Shown here: piece after piece, positions 1-7,404 of the stretch | How the letters are laid out: every line of letters begins with the position of its first letter | Numbering within the stretch: the stretch's first letter is position 1 | Assembly (NCBI RefSeq): GCF_017745095.1 | Contig: NZ_JAGHZZ010000019.1 | Coordinates: 23,572-87,571 of the forward strand | Length of the DNA stretch: 64,000 bases | Direction: 5' to 3' | DNA from: Sporocytophaga sp. | GTDB lineage: Bacteria; Bacteroidota; Bacteroidia; Cytophagales; Cytophagaceae | The notes under the pieces: generated by a model | What the model was told of the DNA's origin: nothing | What the model saw: only the letters and a program-made list of their open reading frames with translations | Database searches by the model: none | Translations under genes and position numbers: made by a program

Positions 1-75
1 ATTGATTAAATCAATTTGTAGGAATACAGGATAGATTCAGATGATGCAAGAGATTTAGCTCTGAAATCATCTGTT

Positions 76-750
76 TTAGATTTCTTTAAATTTTTGATAA
101 AGGGAAAAAATAAAGGTGATTGGGAAAATGATAAGTCCTATAATAAATATAGTCTTCCCATGTTTTCGGTCGTTCTCTGAATAAGCATATATTTTTTGGC
201 CGTTTGGGAGAGATTTTTTATAAGTTATTATATGCCAGCCTATAAAAATTCCTGAAAGTCCGCCTAGTATGGTCATTATATAAGCAAATAGAATCCAAGC
301 CTTCTGACTTGCCTCCGGTTTGGCAAGGTCCTCAATCCTTTGTTTTCTTAATGCATTTAAAAGTTCAGGATCAAATTGCTTTCCTCTTTGTATCAATAGT
401 TTGTGAGCAATTTTATAGTCAATATTACTCCACTCATCAGGCTTCATTAATATCTCATAAAGTTCTTCATCTGAAAAGCTGTGCAAATAGTGTGAATCTT
501 CAATCTCTGTAGTCAGATTATCAGCCTCTTTGTCCAGAAATGCATTGGCTTTAGCAAAATCCTTCTGATGTATTTTTAGTTGTACAGAATTAGAAATGAG
601 TACATCTCCACTATAGAGTGTTCCTTCAAGAGGTTGATTGTTGTGTATTAGTTCGGCTTCAATACCAATTTCTTTAAGAACATCAGCAAAGTCTCTGGCC
701 TGCTCTATATTAGTGAAATTGCGGAATACTGAGTAATCGTCGGAATTCAT
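76..750 (-). CDS. DUF2007-like protein with two C-terminal membrane helices
   Basis: The product has 224 residues. The N-terminal ~75 residues (FRNFTNIEQARDFADVLKE and following, with the LKIHQKDFAKANAFL stretch) resemble the DUF2007 'putative signal transducing protein' fold that is common in Bacteroidota. An acidic linker follows, then two hydrophobic segments at about residues 152-175 and 200-219, so the protein is probably anchored in the inner membrane with the N-domain in the cytoplasm. No catalytic motif is visible. It lies 42 bp downstream of the RDD-family gene on the same strand and may share its transcript. The family assignment is by pattern only; the function is unknown. Confidence 0.72.
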   Translation of the reverse strand: MNSDDYSVFRNFTNIEQARDFADVLKEIGIEAELIHNNQPLEGTLYSGDVLISNSVQLKIHQKDFAKANAFLDKEADNLTTEIEDSHYLHSFSDEELYEILMKPDEWSNIDYKIAHKLLIQRGKQFDPELLNALRKQRIEDLAKPEASQKAWILFAYIMTILGGLSGIFIGWHIITYKKSLPNGQKIYAYSENDRKHGKTIFIIGLIIFPITFIFSLYQKFKEI

Positions 751-792
751 TAGTTTATTTAAATCAGAATTTTTAATTGAATTTATTGTGAA

Positions 793-1368
793 TTAAATAG
801 TTGAAGTATCGTTTGTTGTTTCTGCTTCTGTTACTGCATTCTCTTTTTCTACAAGTCTTTTTAGTTTTTCTGCATAATCTTTTGCTACAACGTATGTATC
901 ACTCCATTTGTCATGCCAACCTCTGCTTGGAGAGCCGAGACAGGAAAATGCTTCAAATGGGACATATCTGATTAAAGCTCTCAGCAAGCAGGTTCTAAAA
1001 TCTGGTTTTTGAGCAAATTTGTTTATTACAATGTACCCTGTAATCATTTTGCCAGGTGTTTGTTGAAAATAATATTCAAAAAGGCAATTTAATAGAGGGT
1101 AGGAAAGTATGATGATAAGGTTTGTGAGCGCTAAGATAGCTTCATTGATTGCTGGTATTGCGGCTATCAGGTAACCAATAATTATAAGTACAAAATAATC
1201 AGTAATTAAATGAACAAACCTTAATCCAGCATTGATGGTTCTTACCTCAACTTTATTCTTGTAAGTTCTTGTAATTTTTCTTGCTATTCCGTCTTTGCCA
1301 CTCTCCATATGAGAGATTGTTTTTTCGACAGTAATTTCTTCGAGAGATTTCATATGGTTAATCGTCAA
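793..1368 (-). CDS. RDD family membrane protein
   Basis: The product has 191 residues. It shows the RDD pattern: an Arg just before the first membrane helix (GLRFVHLITDYFVL, around residues 49-60), a second helix near residues 78-100, the conserved TPGKMITGYIVIN turn (104-116) and a terminal WHDKWSDTYVV (151-161). RDD proteins are small inner-membrane proteins of mostly unknown transport function. The listed start overlaps the end of the upstream lipoprotein gene by 11 bp. An alternative Met six codons in (1353) would leave a 4-bp gap, so either start is consistent with translational coupling. Confidence 0.85.
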   Translation of the reverse strand: MTINHMKSLEEITVEKTISHMESGKDGIARKITRTYKNKVEVRTINAGLRFVHLITDYFVLIIIGYLIAAIPAINEAILALTNLIIILSYPLLNCLFEYYFQQTPGKMITGYIVINKFAQKPDFRTCLLRALIRYVPFEAFSCLGSPSRGWHDKWSDTYVVAKDYAEKLKRLVEKENAVTEAETTNDTSTI

Positions 1369-1726
1369 TTTTGCAGTATCTAATTATAAATGATTTTTGT
1401 TTGTTTTTATTTGTAAAAATTAATTGTACTCTGTCGATGTCACAAAAATCTTTCATTTTTGATTTGAGAGAATCATTAATTTGAGATGCAATTTCTTTTG
1501 GAGTGTGCTTAGAAAAATCAGCTCCGATAATTTCTAATGAAGCATATGATCTAAAGGCATCTTCGGAGTATCCGGTTAACATGACTTTGTCACAATTACA
1601 AGCTGAGGTCGTTATTTCTTCCAATTGTTTCGTTTTGTTTTGTAACCTTTCAATTGCATCACTAAACCAGCAGCTGGAAGTAACCAAACAAAATATTATT
1701 GGCAGGAAAAATTTGAAACTTTTCAT
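1358..1726 (-). CDS. Small putative lipoprotein, function unknown
   Basis: The product has 122 residues. A lipoprotein signal is visible: a Lys-containing N-terminus, a hydrophobic core and a lipobox ending at Cys19 (CLVTSSC). The mature part is charged and contains two further cysteines near residues 43-45 and one near residue 94. I do not recognise a family. It is first in a minus-strand run with the RDD and DUF2007-like genes, with an 11-bp overlap to the RDD gene, which suggests a three-gene operon of envelope proteins. Confidence 0.7.
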   Translation of the reverse strand: MKSFKFFLPIIFCLVTSSCWFSDAIERLQNKTKQLEEITTSACNCDKVMLTGYSEDAFRSYASLEIIGADFSKHTPKEIASQINDSLKSKMKDFCDIDRVQLIFTNKNKQKSFIIRYCKIDD

Positions 1727-1915
1727 TAAAACTATTGATGCTGAAATAATAATACGAATTTACAAAAAAAATGGATAAGTCTTATGGCTGTTGATCTGGA
1801 TTAAATTTGTGGAGAAATTTTTGGGGAAATACGTAACTTTATAGATCTGTAATCCTTCATCAAACTATGCCGTATTAAAGGTTTATAAGTCAGTTACATT
1901 GACTTAAGACGAATT

Positions 1916-3019
1916 ATGAGGAAATTTTTAATGCTCCTATTTATCACTTTTTTAGTGATAGCCTGTCAGGAATCAAAAAAGGGGAAAGAACCTTTAACTA
2001 CAATAATAAATGATTCAATCATATCAGAACATGACGGTCGTTGCCTTCAGTGTTTCAGTCTTTCTAAAGAAACTAAGGATACGACTTTGTTAATTAATAA
2101 CGAGCCATATGTATTAACATATTCTTCAGTTATTGATACTTCTGAAACGCTTACACAGATTGATGTTTATTCTAGTAATGGTAAAAACTATAAAGATATT
2201 TTCAGAGGATATAATGCTTACTATACAGTTTCGCTAAAAGATTCAAATAGGCATACAATATTCTCAAAGAAATTTCTGAAAAAGGAGTTTGGTGGAGATA
2301 GCTATGATAAATCTATAGTGGTAGAAAGTGGTGCTAATATGCCCAAATTCAAAGGATATTTGTCAAAGTTTGATTCATTTTTATTTACTCTAGAATTTTG
2401 GGTTCCTGACAGTGATATAGGTCTTGAATGTTTTTTTATGTTAGACCGAAAAGGGAATATAATAAAGAACTTTGTAAACAATTGGTTTGGTGGTGGAGAT
2501 TGTGATGGAACTATTGAAGTATCACCATCTAAAGATTTCATTCTTACTTGCAGAAGTATAATTAATACTAATGGGAAGATTGTTAATCTTGACAAAGAAG
2601 ATGTTGGGCTTGTGTGTACTAAACTCATTAATGATAGTATTATATTAGTAATCGAACAGTTTAATGATACAACCAAACTTCCCAATGCTATTTTGATGAA
2701 TAATTTTGGAAAGGTTTTAAAGAAATTCAATTACCAGGGATATTATAATGTTTTAGGTTATATTGTTCCCATACGCTACGACAGCCGTTCTGAGAATTAT
2801 TATCTTTTTGACCAAACCTTAAAAAATATCAGAACTATAAACCGTGATAGGCCGTTAGGGTCAGAAGCTCTGAGGCTGGACCTGATTGAGTCATATGATG
2901 GCAATCAAAGAGCGCATGAAGTCAAGGTCGTTTTCAAAACAGAAGGTAGAGCTAATAACTTTTATATAGATTCAATAACACAACAGATAAGGTATGAAGG
3001 AGGTATTGGAAAGAAATAA
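1916..3019 (+). CDS. Putative lipoprotein, WD40-like/6-bladed type repeats possible
   Basis: The product has 367 residues. The N-terminus MRKFLMLLFITFLVIAC is a clear lipoprotein signal with Cys17 as the probable lipid-modified residue. The rest is beta-rich, with recurring phrases such as FFMLDRKGNIIKNF and ILMNNFGKVLKKF that look like successive strands of a propeller-type fold (6-bladed proteins in Bacteroidota often read this way). I cannot prove the fold by eye. The last 26 bp overlap the next membrane-protein gene. Confidence 0.65.
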   Translation: MRKFLMLLFITFLVIACQESKKGKEPLTTIINDSIISEHDGRCLQCFSLSKETKDTTLLINNEPYVLTYSSVIDTSETLTQIDVYSSNGKNYKDIFRGYNAYYTVSLKDSNRHTIFSKKFLKKEFGGDSYDKSIVVESGANMPKFKGYLSKFDSFLFTLEFWVPDSDIGLECFFMLDRKGNIIKNFVNNWFGGGDCDGTIEVSPSKDFILTCRSIINTNGKIVNLDKEDVGLVCTKLINDSIILVIEQFNDTTKLPNAILMNNFGKVLKKFNYQGYYNVLGYIVPIRYDSRSENYYLFDQTLKNIRTINRDRPLGSEALRLDLIESYDGNQRAHEVKVVFKTEGRANNFYIDSITQQIRYEGGIGKK

Positions 3020-3626
3020 TGTAAAACCACAACACATTTTTATTAGTGCTATGATAGTTGATATTGTCATTTATTTATTATGGCATACTATAAAAATTTT
3101 TGATCCGGAAGTAGCGGATTCCAATTATTTCGAAATAATACTGTCTATTATAGATCTTGCGGCCTATTCTTTTTCATTATATTTTCTTATTTGGATAGAA
3201 AGTAGAATAAATGAAAAAAAAATGCTCAGATTCCCAGTTTATGGTTTAATATTATCACTGGTTATACAAAGGCTTGCTTATTTTTATCCCATTATCGCTC
3301 TTCCTGCTAACAGCATTTTGATTTATATACCAGGTTTAATATTGATGGTTATTCTGATATCTTTTCTTATTAAGAAAAAAGGAGTTTATTCTTCGGAATT
3401 TAAATTTATCGGAATTACTTTTCTTGTTTCATTAGTTGTAATGCTCACTTATCCTGTGATGTTTGCTATGATTACAACTCAGTATCCAGAGCTTATTTCG
3501 TTTAATGTGATATCCGAAATTATTCAACTTATTATGATACTTCCCAAAATAGCAATTCTAATGCTGACGATTAAGTCTCTCAAAGAATTTAAGAAGGAAG
3601 AAACAGAGGTATTAGAAAATTATTAA
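2994..3626 (+). CDS. Hypothetical polytopic membrane protein
   Basis: The product has 210 residues, nearly all hydrophobic, with about six membrane helices (for example residues 15-34, 43-65, 79-98, 104-125, 135-160 and 175-195). No family motif is recognised. The proposed start lies inside the preceding lipoprotein gene (26-bp overlap). A later Met at 3051 would fall after that gene's stop but would cut into the first helix. The overlap and orientation imply co-expression with the lipoprotein at 1916. Confidence 0.6.
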   Translation: MKEVLERNNVKPQHIFISAMIVDIVIYLLWHTIKIFDPEVADSNYFEIILSIIDLAAYSFSLYFLIWIESRINEKKMLRFPVYGLILSLVIQRLAYFYPIIALPANSILIYIPGLILMVILISFLIKKKGVYSSEFKFIGITFLVSLVVMLTYPVMFAMITTQYPELISFNVISEIIQLIMILPKIAILMLTIKSLKEFKKEETEVLENY

Positions 3627-3720
3627 ATTCAACTTTAAGGATTATATATTTAGAATTCAAATCAAGCAACTAAATTGCCTCTTAATCTTTTTCTCTGAAG
3701 GCAATAGTGGGGAGTTATCA

Positions 3721-3747
3721 ACTTTCTACTTTAAGCTTTCAGCTTTT
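3721..3747. repeat. Intergenic AGCTTTAAGCTTTCAGC-type low-complexity repeat
   Basis: A short stretch reading as iterated CTTTAAGCTTTCAGCTTTTAAC overlaps the 3' end of the acetyltransferase gene at 3739. Related stretches occur at 17609-17703 and 42901-42931, also at gene ends. They look like one family of intergenic simple repeats. Confidence 0.45.
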
Positions 3748-4245
3748 AACTTTACTATACCTATATTCATCACATATAACATCATTCTTAATGGCAGATT
3801 TTTCGAATATACATTCAAATTTGAATCCTGCTTTTTCAAGTACTTTTTGAGAAGCTTTATTAAAATCAAATATACCACTATATATACGAATCAGGTTTAA
3901 TTGATTAAATCCATAATCTGTAATGAGATGTACAGCTTCCGTTGCAATGCCTTTTCCCCAATATGGTTCACCTATCCAATAACCAAGTTCAGCTGATATC
4001 CTGTGAACATCATCCTGTGGGACTAATCCTATGCATCCGGCTAATTCTCCTCTATACTCTATTGCAAATGTAAGATAGGGTTTCTGAGATATACAGAAAT
4101 TAATGAACTCCATTGCGTTTTGTACAGTATATGGATAAGGAAAATAATCCCGGACATTGTCCCATATATTTTTATTGTTGGCTAGCTCTGATAATCTGTC
4201 TCTATCTGAAATCTGAAATTTCCTCAATAAAATATTATTACTCAT
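3739..4245 (-). CDS. GNAT family N-acetyltransferase (RimJ/RimL-like)
   Basis: The product has 168 residues, the usual size. It has the RimJ/RimL-type layout: LRKFQISDRDRLSELANN at the N-terminus, the LGYWIGEPYWGKGIATEAV acetyl-CoA binding segment (around residues 91-109) and a C-terminal NKASQKVLEKAGFKFE motif (130-145). These enzymes transfer acetyl from acetyl-CoA to an amine, often a protein N-terminus or antibiotic, and the substrate cannot be read from the sequence. It is a single gene, convergent with the membrane protein at 2994. Confidence 0.88.
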   Translation of the reverse strand: MSNNILLRKFQISDRDRLSELANNKNIWDNVRDYFPYPYTVQNAMEFINFCISQKPYLTFAIEYRGELAGCIGLVPQDDVHRISAELGYWIGEPYWGKGIATEAVHLITDYGFNQLNLIRIYSGIFDFNKASQKVLEKAGFKFECIFEKSAIKNDVICDEYRYSKVKS

Positions 4246-4389
4246 ATTTGGTTATGGGTATTGATAATCAATAAGGTATGTGGTAAAATTTTATTTTCGG
4301 TAATTTAGGTATATCATATTGGAAAAAAAATAATTTTTCAGAGGTGACCTTTTATCCGATCTTCCATTAATAGTAAAAAAACAATAATC

Positions 4390-4944
4390 ATGAGTGACGA
4401 GCTTATTATTGAGTTGATTAAAACTAACAAAGAGGATAAAGCTTTTCGAGCCTTATATAAGTATTTTCCAATGATCAGGAAAATGATCATTTCTAAAGGT
4501 GGCAAATTGGAAGATGCAGAGGATGTCTTCCAGGAGGCTCTTATCATTTTATATAAAAAAGTAAGATACACTGAATTCAGGCTTACTGCTAAGCTAAGTA
4601 CCTATTTATACAGTGTTTGTCGGTTTCTATGGAAGGACGCTTTGATAAAAAATGGAAGGCAGGATTTCTCTGATATGATTGATGCAAATGAAGATAATGA
4701 AGAAAGTATGTGGGCAGAAATGAAAGAACAGGAGAGTGATCTTAGTACTTCAGAGAAAATTATAAATGATCTGGGGGGGCGCTGTAAAGAATTATTAATG
4801 CTTTTCTATATGGAAGCAATGAAACTAAAGGATATTGCATCCAAGATGGGCTACAGTTCCGAAAATACAGCTAAAAATCAGAAATACAAATGTCTGGAAG
4901 CTGCAAAGAAGAGGCTAAAAGAACTAAAGAAGGTAGGTATATAA
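4390..4944 (+). CDS. RNA polymerase sigma-70 family (ECF-like) factor
   Basis: The product has 184 residues. It has a sigma-2-like region (EDAEDVFQEALIILYKK, around residues 37-53, the core-binding helix) and a sigma-4-like helix-turn-helix near residues 140-180 (CKELLMLFYMEAMKLKDIASKMGYSSENTAKNQKYKCLEAAKKRL). It has no extra N- or C-terminal domain, so it is ECF-like. It starts 24 bp before a large anti-sigma-like membrane protein, the usual arrangement for a membrane-controlled sigma factor. The target promoter is not identifiable from one locus. Confidence 0.87.
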   Translation: MSDELIIELIKTNKEDKAFRALYKYFPMIRKMIISKGGKLEDAEDVFQEALIILYKKVRYTEFRLTAKLSTYLYSVCRFLWKDALIKNGRQDFSDMIDANEDNEESMWAEMKEQESDLSTSEKIINDLGGRCKELLMLFYMEAMKLKDIASKMGYSSENTAKNQKYKCLEAAKKRLKELKKVGI

Positions 4945-4968
4945 TTTAAGCTTGAAAATATAAATCTG

Positions 4969-7173
4969 ATGAGCAAGATATATGAAATAACAGAGAAGAT
5001 AGATCGATATCTGTCGGACAAGCTTAGTGAAACTGAGAAATTACAGTTTGAAAAGATGATATCAGAAGATCCTGGCCTTCAAGAAAGCGTGGAACTTCAA
5101 AGGGAAGTAATGAATGGCGTTGAAGGTCTTGTATTAAAGCAGAAAGTTTCAAAAGCATACCATCGTTTTAAACTGACAAAAGTACTGATTAAAGCAGGGC
5201 TGATTAGTCTTGGAATAATAGCAGTTGTCCTGGCCGTGGCTATTTTTAGGTCAAGTAAACATCATACTCATTCATCCCATCCGCATAAAGAGAAGGTGTT
5301 TGATTCTAAAGATATAAAGACTGAAGAAAATCATTCTCTGCCAATAATAGAACTATCACCACAAGAAGTTGAAAAGGTTGATGAGAATATTAAAAAGGAT
5401 TTATCTGAAGCAGGTCAATCTCTTCAATTACAATTATTCACATTAAATTCTGAAAAGGATACTGTAATACAGACAAACGCAGGTACAGTACTTTCAATTC
5501 CCGCATCATGCTTTATTAATGAGAATGGCAAGCCAATAAAAGGTGAAATTCAATTGACGTTTAAAGAAGCTATGGATGCAGCGTCTATCATGAAAAGCGG
5601 ACTGACAAGTACGACGGATGGTGCTTTACTGGAAAGTGCAGGTATGTTTTTTATCAGCGCCAGGCATAATGGCCAAGAATTAAAAATTGATTCGTTAAAG
5701 AATATTTATGCGGAAGTACCTACAAATAACAAAAGGGGTGATATGCAATTGTTCGATGGAGTACATACGAATGATGGTAAAATTAATTGGGTTAAGCCCA
5801 AGCCTTTGAGTAATTATTTAACTCCAGTTGATATTCATTCTCTCAATTTCTATCCTCCAGCATACCTTGATTCTCTTGCAAAGTGGGGATATAATGTTAG
5901 GGATAAGAAATTTACAGACAGTCTTTATTATTCTTTTGCAGGTTTGTTTGTAAAGGTAAATAATTTGGAACCCAAGGAGGAGTACGTTCCCGAGGACACT
6001 TCAGTTGCCAGAGACAATCAAGAAACTCCGGTTTATAAGAACAATCAGCAAAGGAGCAAGCTTGGGTTTGTAACTAATGACGTTCAAGCTATAAACCCAG
6101 GCAAGATTAAGGCCATTTGGAATGATCGTTTTCAGAAGACTTTAATTGCTACACGTGAGTTTCAAGAGCGAATACCTTTCATTCATAAAACATGCGATAG
6201 TAAAATTTTAGACTTGTATGTAAAGAATCTGAATAAGCCAATTTCAGCAATTGACCTAATGGCGGCTCAGCAGCTAAACGGAGAGTTGAAAAAAGTTTTT
6301 CTTGATTTTGCTTCCAGAAAAGAAGGAAAGGTAAATGTACGCAACAGTCAGATGGAGAAGCTTCGTGAGTTTTATTCAATTCAAGCTAAAGCAGTCTCGG
6401 AAGCTGCATTTAAAACTGAAGAGGCAATCAGACAAGAACAGAATAGACTTGAACGAATTGCTCAAAAGAAAAAAGCCACTCATGTGAGTGAAGATAAGGT
6501 AAGAGAAATTATGAATCTTCAAGAGGAATATGATCTTAATCTTACTGAGGCCTGCAGGCAATTAGGAATTATCAAACCAGTTTTTGCCTCTACACAGGTT
6601 TATGGTTTTTCAATACGATCTAATGGTTGGAAAAATATAGATAGATTGGTCTGGGAGGCCGCTGTGAATAGGACTACATTCAAATACTCTGCAGGTGGAA
6701 AGAAAGCAGAAATTAAATATCTTCCATTTTCGGTTAAGTTAAATGAGTATAAGCAGTATGATAGGATCTATGTCTACCTGCTGGCAGATAAGCTTAATAG
6801 CTTTATGCGACTGCAACAGGACAATGACCTCTTTAAAGAGCAGCTTAATGAGCTAATGAAATACAAAATGGTTTGCCTGGGTTTTAAAGGTGATAAGCTT
6901 TATTTCTCTGAAGTTGAAAATGTAGAATCAAAAGTATATGAGGATATCATTTTAAAGGAGATAGATGAAAAGATTTTAAATCAAAAGCTTAATTCATTAA
7001 AGAATTTAAATCAACTGGAAGGTATTGTGAAAGAAGTGGATTATTGGAAAAGTGAACTTCAGGAGGAGAAAAGAAGGAAGAAAGAAAGAGATAGAAGGAA
7101 TTTCAGAGTGAAAGTTATGCGGGTGATATTTCCTTGTGCGTTGATCCCTTCAGATGAGGAGGTGTACGACTAG
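4969..7173 (+). CDS. Large anti-sigma-like single-pass membrane protein
   Basis: The product has 734 residues. The N-terminal ~65 residues resemble the cytoplasmic helix bundle of Bacteroidota anti-sigma proteins (EITEKIDRYLSDKLSETEKLQFEKMI). One membrane helix follows at about residues 73-91, then a His/Ser-rich stalk and a ~620-residue periplasmic part. That part contains a beta-rich domain (around 150-330) and long charged helices (around 440-530 and 660-715). The gene directly follows a sigma factor (24 bp), so it probably holds that sigma at the membrane. The large periplasmic part may be the stress or ligand sensor. No protease site is recognisable. Confidence 0.72.
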   Translation: MSKIYEITEKIDRYLSDKLSETEKLQFEKMISEDPGLQESVELQREVMNGVEGLVLKQKVSKAYHRFKLTKVLIKAGLISLGIIAVVLAVAIFRSSKHHTHSSHPHKEKVFDSKDIKTEENHSLPIIELSPQEVEKVDENIKKDLSEAGQSLQLQLFTLNSEKDTVIQTNAGTVLSIPASCFINENGKPIKGEIQLTFKEAMDAASIMKSGLTSTTDGALLESAGMFFISARHNGQELKIDSLKNIYAEVPTNNKRGDMQLFDGVHTNDGKINWVKPKPLSNYLTPVDIHSLNFYPPAYLDSLAKWGYNVRDKKFTDSLYYSFAGLFVKVNNLEPKEEYVPEDTSVARDNQETPVYKNNQQRSKLGFVTNDVQAINPGKIKAIWNDRFQKTLIATREFQERIPFIHKTCDSKILDLYVKNLNKPISAIDLMAAQQLNGELKKVFLDFASRKEGKVNVRNSQMEKLREFYSIQAKAVSEAAFKTEEAIRQEQNRLERIAQKKKATHVSEDKVREIMNLQEEYDLNLTEACRQLGIIKPVFASTQVYGFSIRSNGWKNIDRLVWEAAVNRTTFKYSAGGKKAEIKYLPFSVKLNEYKQYDRIYVYLLADKLNSFMRLQQDNDLFKEQLNELMKYKMVCLGFKGDKLYFSEVENVESKVYEDIILKEIDEKILNQKLNSLKNLNQLEGIVKEVDYWKSELQEEKRRKKERDRRNFRVKVMRVIFPCALIPSDEEVYD

Positions 7174-7193
7174 CACATTTGAAGGATGAGAAA

Positions 7194-7227
7194 CAGGGCA
7201 CTTCCATCGGGAGTGCCCTGCTTTTTA
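7194..7227 (+). terminator. Intrinsic terminator of the sigma/anti-sigma operon
   Basis: A 9-bp perfect stem (7194-7202 with 7212-7220, cagggcact/agtgccctg), extendable through the loop by about three pairs, is followed by cttttta. It lies 21 bp after the stop of the membrane protein gene. Confidence 0.85.
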
Positions 7228-7377
7228 TGACATTTTCCATTAATTATTGATAATTTTTTAATCCTTAATTTAAGTTTTAAACCAGTTATGACATGCTAGT
7301 ACATTACGGAATCAAGGGGGATGGGAAGAAAATATTCTTTTTAATTTAGTTTGTGTGTAAATATTTTTTTATTTCCT

Positions 7378-7403
7378 TCGCTATGTTTTTAAATAAATAG
7401 CGA
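7378..7403 (+). promoter_or_regulatory. Hairpin immediately before the start codon of the TonB receptor
   Basis: The 7-bp arms tcgctat (7378-7384) and atagcga (7397-7403) are perfect complements with a 12-nt A/T loop. They end one base before the ATG at 7405. The structure would cover the ribosome-binding region, so it could affect translation initiation. No known riboswitch consensus is seen. Confidence 0.4.
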
Positions 7404-7404
7404 T

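Noticed and set aside
38..73. Hairpin at the left edge of the window as a terminator
   Set aside because: The 8-bp arms (38-45, 66-73) overlap the end of the first gene (stop at 76-78) but no T run follows on either strand, so terminator function is doubtful.
3674..3705. Inverted repeat attgcct/aggcaat between convergent genes as a terminator
   Set aside because: The stem is only 7 bp with an 18-nt loop and there is no T run. The call would be weak.
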